Shown: positions 12,301 through 21,100 of the stretch, piece by piece
How positions within the stretch are numbered: the first letter of the stretch is position 1
How the letters are laid out: each line of letters begins with the position of its first letter
Assembly (NCBI RefSeq): GCF_037038585.1
Contig: NC_092520.1
Location: 12,903,001-12,967,000 of the forward strand
Length of the DNA: 64,000 bases
Source of the DNA: Patagioenas fasciata
Lineage: Eukaryota; Chordata; Aves; Columbiformes; Columbidae
Direction: 5' to 3'
Position numbers and translations under genes: made by a program
Notes under the pieces: model-generated
Seen by the model: only the letters and a program-made list of their open reading frames with translations
What the model was told of the DNA's origin: nothing
Databases searched by the model: none

Positions 12301-15300
12301 GGCCAGGGTTTCACCACCCTCACTGTAAAAAAATTCTTCCTCATGTCTGGGCTGAATCTGCCCTCCTTTAGCTTAAAACCATTACTGCTTGTCCTATCAC
12401 AACAGGCCCTGCTAAAAAGTCTGTCCCCAACTTTCTTACCAGCCCCTATTAAGTACTGAAAGGCCTCAATAAGTTTTCTCCAGAGCCTTCTGTTGTCCAG
12501 GCTGAACACCCCCAGCTCTCTCAACCTGTCCTCCCAGCAGAGCTGTTCCAGCCTCTGATCATTTCTGTGGCTCCTCTGGCCCCTCTCCAACAGGTCCATG
12601 TCTTTCCTGCAATGAGGGCTCCAGAGCTGGACAGAGGACTTCAGGTTGGCTCTCACCAGAGCAAAATGTCCTTCCCTCTTCAAGTGATGATGTGGGGTGG
12701 AATGGGAAAATTCAATCTCTAAATGGTTGGCTCCAAGACTGGTGCTACAGGCAGGGCTTTGGTTTTTTTGATAATGGCTGGTTTTATAAGACTCCAGTCC
12801 GGACAGTGTTATGCAGGAAAGGCTTATCTCGCAGAGGCAAAAGGATGCTGGGGCAGGAATTAGCTGGGCTCATTTGGAGAGCTTTAAACTAGCCTCGAAG
12901 GGGGATGGGGTTGTAGTTGGGCTTGCCCCAGAGGGGCAGCATTCTAAAACAGATGAGGACCGGGTGGCCTCCTGTGCCCCTAGGGAGAAATTGGTGTGCT
13001 CTGCTCGCTCCCTGAACTGCCTGTACACCAATGCGCGCAGCATGGGGAATAAGCAGGAGGAGTTAGAATCCTATGTTCGGTCGGGAGATTATGATCTGGT
13101 GGCAATTACAGAAACGTGGTGGGACAGTTCACATGACTGGAATGTGGTCGTGGATGGCTATGCCCTTTTCAGGAAAGACAGGCCAGCCAGGCGTGGTGGT
13201 GGAGTTGCTCTCTATGTGAGAGAGCAACTGCAATGTACTAAATTCTGCCCAGGAGCAGATGAGGAACGAGTTGAGAGTGTATGGGTCAGGATCAAGGGAC
13301 AGGCTGGCAGGGGTGATACTGTTGTAGGTGTCTATTACAGGCCACCAGATCAGACTGAGGAAGTTGATGAGGCCTTCTATGCGCAGCTGAGAGTGGCCTC
13401 GCAGTCACAGGCCCTGGTTGTTGTGGGTGATTTTAACTTCCCTGATGTTTGCTGGAAGGACCATTCAGCCAGCCAGCCCCAGTCCAGGAGGTTCCTCCAG
13501 TGCATTGATGATAACTTCCTCATGCAGATGGTGGAGGAGCCGACCAGGAGAGGTGCACTGCTGGATCTCATCCTCACTAACAAAGAGGGTCTGGTTGAAG
13601 CAGTAAAGGTTGAGGGCTGCCTGGGTTGCAGTGACCACGAGATGGTGGAGTTCAGCATCTCGTGTGGCAGGAACAGAATAGCAAGTAGAATTGCAACCCT
13701 GGACTTTGGCAGGGCTAATTTCGGCCTTTTCAAGCAACTGCTGAGGGAAACCCCATGGGCAAGACTGCTTGAAGGAAAAGGGGCCCAAGAGAGCTGGATT
13801 GCATTCAGAGATTGCTTCTTCCATGCTCAGGATCAGAGCATCCCCACACGTAGGAAGTCGAGGAAGGGAGCCAGAAGGCCTGCGTGGTTGAATAGGGATC
13901 TGTTGGGTATGCTCAAGCAGAAGAGGCGAGTTTACAGGTCATGGAAGCAGGGACTGGCCACTTGGGAGGAATATAAGGCTGCTGTTAGAGGATGCAGGAA
14001 GGCAGCTAGGGTAGCCAAGGCCTCCTTAGAATTACAGCTGGCGAGAGGGGTCAAGGACAGCAAGAAGAACTTTTTCAAATACATAGCAGATAAAACTAAT
14101 ACCAGAGGCAATGTAGGCCCACTGATGAATGAGGTGGGTGCCCTGGTGGCAGAAGACACAGAGAAGGCAGAATTGCTGAATGCCGCCTTTGTCTCTGTCT
14201 ACTCCGCTGGAGGCTGTCCTGGGGAACCCTGTACCCCTGAGACCCCGGATGAAGCCAGGTTAATGGAGGAGTTTGCTTTAGTCGATGAGGACTGGGTTAG
14301 GGAACAATTAAGTAGTCTGGACGTCCATAAATCCATGGGTCCAGATGGGATGCATCCGCGGGTGCTGAGGGAGCTGGCTGAAGTCATTGCTAGACCGCTA
14401 TCCATCATTTTTGCCAAGTCTTGGGAAACGGGAGAGGTGCCCGAGGATTGGAGGAAAGCAAATGTCACTCCAGTCTTTAAAAAGGGCAAGAAGGAGGACC
14501 CGGGTAATTATAGACCGGTCAGCCTCACCTCTGTCCCTGGGAAAGTAATGGAACAGCTTATCCTTGGTGCCATCTCAAGGCACATCAGGGATAAGAGGGT
14601 CATTAGGGGCAGTCAGCATGGCTTTACCAAGGGTAAGTCATGCTTGACCAACCTCATAGCCTTTTATAAGAATGTAACAAGGTGGATGGATGATGGCAGA
14701 GCGGTGGATGTGGTCTACCTTGACTTCAGTAAAGCCTTTGACACAGTCCCTCACAGCATCCTCACAGCTAAATTGAGGAGGTGTGGTCTCGACAATAGAG
14801 TAGTGAGGTGGGTTGCAAACTGGCTTAAAGAGAGAAGCCAGAGAGTGGTGGTCAATGGTGCGGAGTCCAGTTGGAGGCCAGTATCTAGTGGAGTGCCTCA
14901 GGGGTCAGTACTGGGGCCAATATTATTCAATATATTCATTAATGATTTAGACGAGGGAATTGAGTGTACTATCAGCAAGTTTGCTGATGACACTAAGCTG
15001 GGAGGAGTGGCTGACACGCCAGAAGGCTGTGCCGCCATCCAGCGGGACCTGGACAGGCTGGAGAGTTGGGCGGGGGATAATCTGATGGAATTTAACAAGG
15101 GAAAGTGTAGAGTCCTGCATCTGGGCAGGAACAATCCCAAGTTCCAGTATAGGTTGGGGCATGACCTATTAGAGAGCAGTGTAGGGGAAAGGGACCTGGG
15201 GGTCCTGGTGGACAACAGGATGACCATGAGCCAGCACTGTGCCCTTGTGGCCAGGAAGGCTAATGGCATCCTTGGGTGTATTAGAAGGGGGGTGGTCAGT

Positions 15301-15987
15301 AGATCGAGAGAGGTCCTCCTTCCCCTCTACTCCGCCCTGGTGAGACCCCATCTGGAATATTGTGTTCAGTTCTGGGCCCCTCAGTTCAAGAAGGACAGGG
15401 AACTGCTGGAGAAGGTCCAGCGTAGGGCAACAAAGATGATTAAGGGAGTGGAGCATCTCCCTTATGAAGAAAGGCTGAGGGAGCTGGGGCTCTTTAGTTT
15501 GGAGAAGAGGAGACTGAGGGGTGACCTTATTAATGTTTATAAATATATAAAGGGTGAGTGCCATGAGGATGGAGTCAGGCTCTTCTCAGTGGCAAACAAT
15601 GATAGGACAAGGGGCAATGGGATCAAGCTGGAACACAAGAGGTTCCACTTAAATTTGAGAAAGAACTTCTTCTCAGTGAGGGTAACAGAGCACTGGAACG
15701 GGCTACCCAGGGAGGTTGTGGAGTCTCCTTCCCTGGAGACATTCAAAGCCCGCCTGGACACCTTCCTGTGCGACCTCACCTAGGCGTTCCTGCTCCAGCA
15801 GGGGGATTGGACTGGATGATCTTTTGAGGTCCCTTCCAATCCCAAACATACTGTGATACTGTGATGGCGTTTTCACTTCTAAAGGTTTACTTTTTCTTTA
15901 GTTTTGACAGACCATGATGCAAGTGGCAATGTGAGTCCAAGAGAAGATAAAAAACTTCGCCAAAGACTTATTGATTCTTCATGCTGA
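238..15987 (+). CDS. PANX1: PANX1, pannexin-1 channel (exons 2-5 of the gene; exon 1 is upstream of the window)
   Basis: Pannexin-1 forms a heptameric plasma-membrane pore that releases ATP and other small metabolites. Four exons join in phase: 238-377, 8476-8699, 9698-10368 and 15902-15987, giving 372 complete codons plus the stop. Exon 2 carries the first extracellular loop with two cysteines 18 residues apart and the pore-lining Trp-Arg pair (SFSWRQ). Exon 3 carries the second membrane segment ([16 protein letters not shown]). Exon 4 carries segments three and four, the second extracellular cysteine pair 19 residues apart, and an NDT glycosylation sequon. The cytosolic tail has a caspase-type DTVD site and ends in RQRLIDSSC, the family's usual end. 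The human protein is 426 residues, so about 60 residues should lie upstream. Identity rests on recalled family sequence and is very secure. The promoter is not in the window. Confidence 0.97.
2071..2103. repeat. short direct duplication
   Basis: A 15-base unit, cagtattaattaata, occurs twice with five bases between the copies. It is an AT-rich local duplication inside PANX1 intron 2, with no evident function. Confidence 0.7.
3414..3893 (-). other. unrecognised 159-codon open frame antisense in PANX1 intron 2
   Basis: The frame is open for 159 codons and encodes a hydrophilic, Ser/Lys/Glu-rich sequence with mixed composition and no simple repeat. It has no signal peptide, membrane segment or motif I recognise. 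It lacks a good ATG; the first codon is GTG, and a splice-acceptor-like ttgatacaactttag lies just upstream on the same strand. It could therefore be a terminal exon of an unknown gene, part of a retrocopy, or chance. No neighbouring exon was found. Confidence 0.2.
8476..8699 (+). CDS. PANX1: PANX1 exon 3
   Basis: The exon follows tctccctttag and ends before gtaagatg, leaving two bases (AG) of a serine codon. It encodes the second transmembrane helix and the start of the cytosolic loop, including the conserved [20 protein letters not shown] block. A short stretch after it (SGEPRDPTD) is the least conserved part, as expected for this loop. Confidence 0.97.
8700..9697 (+). other. PANX1 intron 3
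   Basis: A 1.0 kb intron with a gtaaga donor and a ttctctctttcag acceptor. A T-run lies near 9425-9435. I see no repeat element or other gene here. Confidence 0.85.
9698..10368 (+). CDS. PANX1: PANX1 exon 4
   Basis: This is the largest visible exon (671 bases). The first T completes the serine split from exon 3 and the exon ends with one base of the next codon. It encodes helix three ([17 protein letters not shown]), the second extracellular loop with cysteines 19 residues apart and an NDT glycosylation sequon, helix four, and most of the cytosolic C-terminal domain ([14 protein letters not shown]-type block, [14 protein letters not shown]). A DTVD tetrapeptide at 10275-10286 sits where mammalian PANX1 is cut by caspase-3/7. 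Confidence 0.97.
10369..12120 (+). other. PANX1 intron 4, upstream part
   Basis: This intronic stretch starts with the gtaaggtg donor. If it were retained, the exon 4 frame would add twelve residues and stop at 10404-10406. AATAAA signals follow at 10494-10499 and 10553-10558. No transposon or gene was recognised in the rest. Confidence 0.75.
10494..10558 (+). promoter_or_regulatory. two candidate intronic polyadenylation signals
   Basis: Two AATAAA hexamers at 10494-10499 and 10553-10558 lie about 90-155 bases after the in-frame stop that intron retention would expose. They could end a short PANX1 transcript, but AATAAA also occurs by chance in AT-rich introns. Confidence 0.3.
12121..12683 (-). 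mobile_element. CR1 LINE 3' fragment, antisense in PANX1 intron 4
   Basis: On the plus strand it begins with a CR1 3' end in reverse (catagaacctTAGAGTCATA, then ggttggaagggacc) and runs through the reverse complement of the ORF2 C-terminus. The minus-strand frame at 12177-12683 is still open for 168 codons and reads as the conserved CR1 tail ([41 protein letters not shown]). The element is 5'-truncated. It diverges clearly from the young CR1 next to it, so it belongs to an older subfamily. Confidence 0.9.
12692..12892 (+). pseudogene. CR1 ORF1 C-terminal remnant
   Basis: This 66-codon open frame just upstream of ORF2 reads like the end of the CR1 ORF1 esterase-like protein ([19 protein letters not shown], then [17 protein letters not shown], ending RALN). 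Most of ORF1 is missing because the element is 5'-truncated, and the Asp-Gly-x-His segment expected before LSRRGKR appears disrupted. The ATG at the start is probably not the native one. It overlaps the start of the ORF2 frame in another reading frame. Confidence 0.65.
12811..15783 (+). CDS. CR1 ORF2: endonuclease and reverse transcriptase, 990 codons, intact
   Basis: ORF2 nicks target DNA and copies the element's RNA at the nick. The N-terminal APE-type endonuclease (roughly residues 68-280) shows [20 protein letters not shown], the [10 protein letters not shown] block and the SDHEMVEF catalytic motif (Asp275, His276). The reverse transcriptase (roughly residues 470-760) shows [32 protein letters not shown] (Asp638), [13 protein letters not shown] and the catalytic FADD at residues 724-727. 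The C-terminal region carries the conserved [10 protein letters not shown] and [12 protein letters not shown] blocks. No stop or frameshift interrupts it. The listed start is the first ATG of the open frame; the native start is uncertain and may lie nearer MGNKQEEL. It is a transposon gene, not a host gene. Confidence 0.93.
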   Translation: MQERLISQRQKDAGAGISWAHLESFKLASKGDGVVVGLAPEGQHSKTDEDRVASCAPREKLVCSARSLNCLYTNARSMGNKQEELESYVRSGDYDLVAITETWWDSSHDWNVVVDGYALFRKDRPARRGGGVALYVREQLQCTKFCPGADEERVESVWVRIKGQAGRGDTVVGVYYRPPDQTEEVDEAFYAQLRVASQSQALVVVGDFNFPDVCWKDHSASQPQSRRFLQCIDDNFLMQMVEEPTRRGALLDLILTNKEGLVEAVKVEGCLGCSDHEMVEFSISCGRNRIASRIATLDFGRANFGLFKQLLRETPWARLLEGKGAQESWIAFRDCFFHAQDQSIPTRRKSRKGARRPAWLNRDLLGMLKQKRRVYRSWKQGLATWEEYKAAVRGCRKAARVAKASLELQLARGVKDSKKNFFKYIADKTNTRGNVGPLMNEVGALVAEDTEKAELLNAAFVSVYSAGGCPGEPCTPETPDEARLMEEFALVDEDWVREQLSSLDVHKSMGPDGMHPRVLRELAEVIARPLSIIFAKSWETGEVPEDWRKANVTPVFKKGKKEDPGNYRPVSLTSVPGKVMEQLILGAISRHIRDKRVIRGSQHGFTKGKSCLTNLIAFYKNVTRWMDDGRAVDVVYLDFSKAFDTVPHSILTAKLRRCGLDNRVVRWVANWLKERSQRVVVNGAESSWRPVSSGVPQGSVLGPILFNIFINDLDEGIECTISKFADDTKLGGVADTPEGCAAIQRDLDRLESWAGDNLMEFNKGKCRVLHLGRNNPKFQYRLGHDLLESSVGERDLGVLVDNRMTMSQHCALVARKANGILGCIRRGVVSRSREVLLPLYSALVRPHLEYCVQFWAPQFKKDRELLEKVQRRATKMIKGVEHLPYEERLRELGLFSLEKRRLRGDLINVYKYIKGECHEDGVRLFSVANNDRTRGNGIKLEHKRFHLNLRKNFFSVRVTEHWNGLPREVVESPSLETFKARLDTFLCDLT
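15902..15987 (+). CDS. PANX1: PANX1 exon 5 (last coding exon)
   Basis: The exon follows ggtttactttttctttag; its first two bases complete a valine codon split from exon 4. It encodes 28 residues ending [12 protein letters not shown] and then TGA at 15985-15987. The terminal Arg-Gln-Arg-Leu-x-Asp-Ser-Ser-Cys matches the end of vertebrate PANX1. Only 36 bases separate the upstream CR1 end from this exon. Confidence 0.95.
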
Positions 15988-18175
15988 TGCCTCCGTACTG
16001 CAGCAGTCATGAGCTTCATACCACAAGAGGGCTTCTCCTCCACCTTCACTGCGCTCAACGCAGGGTGCTGCTCTTTGAAGGCAACTGTCTTGAAAGCCTG
16101 ACAGTTCCTCAGAGGCCAAACTGTTTAGAAACTACTTGTTGTATAATAATCTGCAAAAAAATCTGAAAAAGCATGTTGTAGACTTTCATTATTTATTATA
16201 AAAAAAACCCAAAACAACTACACAAGGAGCAATAAGAACAAAGAATTCCCATCATGAGTAACAAGTGACGTGTGTCAAATGCAATTGAAACTGGCAGCAG
16301 GGAAGAGCCAGCACTGCACTGTACAGGGGTGAGGAACAACCCCATGGATATAAAAAAGAGATGGCCATGTTGCATTCTGAAATGTTGTTCTGCAGGGAGC
16401 ACCCATCCCCGTTCTGGGGTTTAAGTAAGACATCTGGGGGCTCTCTGCCCTAAGAAAGGGATTTTTAGGGGTTTTTTTAATGAGTCTGGTTAATCTGTGT
16501 ACCAGGTGGTATCTCACCACTGGTATTGGCTGTGTCTTCACAGGAAAAACAGAGGTTGCTCTGAGATGTCTTGGTTACTCAGCTCAATCGTGGCATAAAG
16601 CATTAATTCACTTGGCACTAATGGAAGAGAAACTACAAATAGGCTTAGCATAAGTGGATACTGTAAATGTTAGGGATTTTGAATTTTCTATGTATTAATG
16701 TCTTAACACTTTTTTATTGCAAAATGTAGTGATATGTAAGCTAAAAGTTTGGTTAATTTCTGTTTCTCAGTTGTTTTGGTCTTAGTGACCAACAGATATG
16801 CCTTGGGGTCTAGACTGAAGATCAGTGAAATTGATTCCATTTTTATAATGGTTTGTAGAAGTTGTTTTGTAATGCTTATATGTGTGGAAATTGTTTCAAC
16901 ATGTTTGTAGTATCAAACACAGTATTAGTTGTGCTGTCTTCCAAAACCCACTTGAGAAGACAGTTTTATCTGTATCACAGTAGCACCTGAGCGCCTCAGC
17001 AGAGCCAAGCACTCCATAGCCAAAGTGAGGGAGATGTAAATACAATGGCAGGTTTTCTTCCTGCACATCCTGTGACTTATTTTAATTGAAGATAAGATGC
17101 TGAACGGGGTTGGAACAGACAAGGGGAAGCATTTGTAAATTGGATAACTGTCCTGTTTGTTATTGTACTGTTTGGGGAGAGTAGCATTCAGCTTTAATAT
17201 CCTTATCCCCCTGCCCAGGACCTCTGCCTTCAGTTAGCATTAAAATGACCTTCGTCTTGAATTGTAGGTAGAAGGTGAGGTGGGTGGGGGTTTCATCACC
17301 ACAATGGCAGTGTGTGTCTTTCACAAATGTTATATACTTACTTTTTTTTCTATATGTCCATGCAACTGAAATATTTTGCCTGTCACCTCTTGCAGGCTGT
17401 CTTTTTAGACAAAGTAGTACCTCTTTTATAGCTAGGCAGCACTTCCATTTTCCAGTTCATCTGTGTCACCTGCTGTTGTGTTCTCAACTGTTAGCTCTCT
17501 CCATATGGCTGAAGATGAGGGGGGAAAAGAAATTATTGGTGTTACCATCTTTGCACAGAACTGTTTATGTACTCCAGCAGATTTCGCAGAGATAGTGCAT
17601 TTACTTGAATGTGGCAGCTGTTTTTAAACAAGTGGATCCCTGAGTACTGCCATACTATACTTTGGACTAGTATTACAAGAACTCTTCAGTTATTTTATGG
17701 CTTTCAGCTAAGAAAAGCCTTATTTAAAAGAAAGTCTTTAAAGCCATAGTATTGTGCTACGTCTGCACAGGACAGTAGCACAGCTGCAGTCCTGGTGTCT
17801 GTTGCATTTTCAGCAATAAAGAGGGCTTGTGTTGGACAGTGGTAGCCCAAACTGCTCAGTTTTGCTGCCATACTTCTCCCAGCAAACCTACAACCCCTCT
17901 GACCTTTTCTAGATCATTTCTGTCTGTCTGTGTGCTGATGTGTTGCTGATGGTGGGTAAAGCAGATGCACATTGTGCATTTTGTGTTTTGACTAAGGAGT
18001 TATAGTGCAATACTAAGATTTTGTGATGTGGATGCGTTTGAACGGTTTGATGTAAGCAGAGTTCTCAGTCTTTAAAAACTAATTCCCCTTTTGTATTTAA
18101 AAATATGACTTGCTGCAGTGAATCTCTTGTTGTCTTCTAAAGTGCTCAATAAAATATGTACCAATTCTTCTTGGT
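15988..18175 (+). other. PANX1: PANX1 3' UTR
   Basis: This region after the PANX1 stop is AT-rich and non-coding. It has candidate AATAAA signals at 17815-17820 and 18148-18153; the second is followed by a T-rich stretch and is my preferred end. The 3' end is inferred from the signals alone. Confidence 0.6.
18148..18153 (+). promoter_or_regulatory. PANX1: candidate PANX1 polyadenylation signal
   Basis: An AATAAA hexamer (ctcAATAAAatatg) lies about 2.16 kb after the PANX1 stop, with T-rich sequence downstream. An alternative AATAAA sits at 17815-17820. Confidence 0.5.
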
Positions 18176-21100
18176 TATTTAAATAAAAAGAATTTGTGAA
18201 CTATAGCAGTGTATGTGACTGAAGGTTTGGGAGTGAGTGGCTGAAGTAAGTGACTGAAAGTTTCAGAATGGCATGTTGTCATCTGGAAATCTTTAGCGCA
18301 ATACACATGGTCTGATGCTAAAACCCCAAGTAAACTTTTTGGACAGTAGTCATAACTGTGTTCTTTTATTTTTTGTTCTCACAAAATGATCAGAGCAACA
18401 TGAATAAGTGCAAAATCTATTTAACCTTTTATAACTGCTGAGAAAACATCAGCACATGATGAATAGCCTATTTGTTTTGTGAGTTACTATCTAAAAATTA
18501 GCCACAGTCTCAGCAGGTTTGAGCTTTTCAGCTGTATCTTGCTGTTTCAGGATCTATTTCTGTAGCTGCCTAGCTCAGTTCTACTTATATTTTAGCGCCA
18601 CTGCTTCTGCTGTATTTTACTGTTTTCAAAAGATGAGCTAAATTTCAATTTAGGTCTTAAGGAAAAGAGTCCATCTTCAGCATCTTCATCACTACGCTTT
18701 CTAGAAACAGCTACATCCATCCATCTTTTTTAAAATACCCCAGAAAGTAAAATGGGAATGTTGAGATTCAGGTTTGGTCTGTGCCATCCTTTGTGTTACC
18801 CTTCTCTCTCCATCAGTTAGGTATTAATCATCCTCCCAATGTAGGAGAGTTACAACCAGCTCCTCCTCTGCACAGTTTTTGCCTTATGATGCTGTTCAAT
18901 GACTTTTAGCTACCTTGTGAGATTTAAAACTTGTGATACAGACTGCATTACACAGAGAGAGGGTAAAAATGTTTATTCTAGTGGAAGATGGGGTGCCTCT
19001 AAAAGCAGCTGTACCCTGCTGCTTTTCCTCCTTTCGATGTCAGTCACTTTTGGAATAGAGCATATTTTAGGTCCATGTTTTGTTTCTCTCACGGTGAGCA
19101 GTGGGTGGTTTTTCAGTTGGAGCTTTGGTGACAAGTTTAGGGCCCAAGCCTAGATCCCATTTGACAAGCCTACGAGCAAAGGATGTCCTGGCTGCACTTT
19201 GTGAGCACGAAGACAGAACTCAGGGCATGAGCGGTTTTCTGAAGATGGAGATGGTAAGAAGGATTTGACCCCCACCACACGGACACTGCTGTCTGCTGTG
19301 GCTTCTGAGTTAAAGCTTTCCAAGAAGGAAGCCACTTGGCTTAAATCTTTATTTTTCTATGATTATTATCGTGTTCCTTATATGATTAATCAAAATTATA
19401 CTATTGCACCCTACGGACTAATTACTTATCTAACCTTATCATATCTGTATCAACTAGACTTCCCCAGCAATGTCCACAAGCCACAGGAAGCTCATCATTC
19501 ATTATTCTTCACCAAATTCCCATTAAGAGATGTGAGCTGAATTCATTATGCTGGGTTGGATATTTAGGTGGCCTGAAGGGACAATGGCAGGGAAGCCACA
19601 CACAGCCACCTACTCTAGAGGGGACAGCTGTAAAGCTGGGAGCGGTACAGCTCAGCACCAGCACCTTGCCCATGGGCTGGGTGTGGATGGGGACAGCAGT
19701 GTTGTCATCACTTAAAAGAATGAATCCTGTCTACAATTGCTAATCTAAAGATATGTAAATGCTTTCAGGTTTAGGTCGGTCTGCTCATATAACAAAGATA
19801 AGAGTGATTTGTAAAACACCTAATCACGAACTGCAGACACTACTGAGCTTGCAGCTTTAGCCCACACAATTAGTTGAGTCTTGTTTAGGCACATATCTCA
19901 AGACTGCTGGATAAAGTGTCCTTTAGCTGAATGTTGTTCATTATATGCTAAAAGGATTATGTAATGCAATATGCAAATGTGTAACCAATTAGCTCTTTAG
20001 GGTGTGAACATAGTGGTAAGGTTTTGTATATAATGCCTTTTACTTTTCTTGCTGGCCTGCTTGGCTATATTCCAGCATCCAGACTTGTGCAACTCTGTAA
20101 TAAAACATCTCATATCTGTGTGCTACATCTGGCTCATTTGCATGCACGCCAGGTAAAGAACCCTAGTTTTGGGACAACAACAGCAGAAGCAGGGAGATGT
20201 GCAGGGAGGTTGTGCTGTGGGGACACAGGACGATGCTGACCTGGGTCACCAGCCTCCAACTGCTCTGTTGAGCTTTGTGTCCCAAAAAAGTGAATGCACC
20301 ATGTTAACACCTGCTCAGAAATGTAGAACTGGCCTTTTTGGTGACTACATAAGCTGGTTGTGTGGCCCCAAATGGCAGGAGGGGACTAAGGAAAGGACAG
20401 AAGAAGTCTTGTGCAGATGTTTTGTCACATGCTAACTGCTCTCGACTCACATGCTGTACAATGCTTGGACTTTCACAGTGATATGATTGCTTCCCTGTCC
20501 AACATAAATCAAACTCTGCAGGTATCAAAATCAGAATTGTCCAAATTGTTGTAAGGGATTTTATTAATTACAACTTACCTTGATCCAAAGGAGCTGTGTC
20601 TCATGTATTCTTCTAATAATGATGTTAAAGAAACCTATGCACTACGCATAGAAGCAGATGTCTCCACTGCTATTACAGAAATGCAGTATATTCTAATGTG
20701 CTGGAGATTAGGAATAGTTTGGACTTCATGTACACTGAAAGGATTTTGTCTGTCTGCCTTTCAGGTTTGCCTTCTGCACCTAAGCTGGTGCTGTAGAAGT
20801 ACTTTCAAAGGCTCACAGGAGCAAGCCTTGTTCCCAACCTGTGGATCAAACCAGACACTGTATTTTAAAATTTTGAAAGGTAGGTGAAGTGTGCAAGGTA
20901 ACTCTCACATTATCTATGAAGTGAGCCGAAAAATTAGACTCTTATTCAGGAGTGCTCTTTGTACTCAGAGGTTTGAAAGAGTCTAGGGTTTGGATTTTTT
21001 TCTGGTGGTGCCCAGAAGATGAGGAAACAAAACCACATAGGTCCCTGCTAAGCACCAAGAAACACTATGGAAGGGAGCTGCTGGAGGAACCCATCACAGC

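Larger units (their letters stand above)
12684..15865 (+). mobile_element. young, nearly complete CR1 LINE in PANX1 intron 4
   Basis: This CR1 non-LTR retrotransposon is about 3.2 kb long and lies in the PANX1 sense direction. It keeps the last part of ORF1, an uninterrupted ORF2, a short 3' UTR (ggattggactggatgatctt) and the diagnostic 3' repeats ACTGTGATACTGTGAT. Its 5' truncation falls within ORF1, so it probably cannot move alone. A 148-base copy of the same 3' end at 47068-47215 differs at only five positions. The element directly abuts the older antisense CR1 at 12121-12683. Confidence 0.93.

Noticed and set aside
13377-15779. Many minus-strand frames within the CR1 element
   Set aside because: They are shadows of the CR1 ORF2 on the opposite strand.
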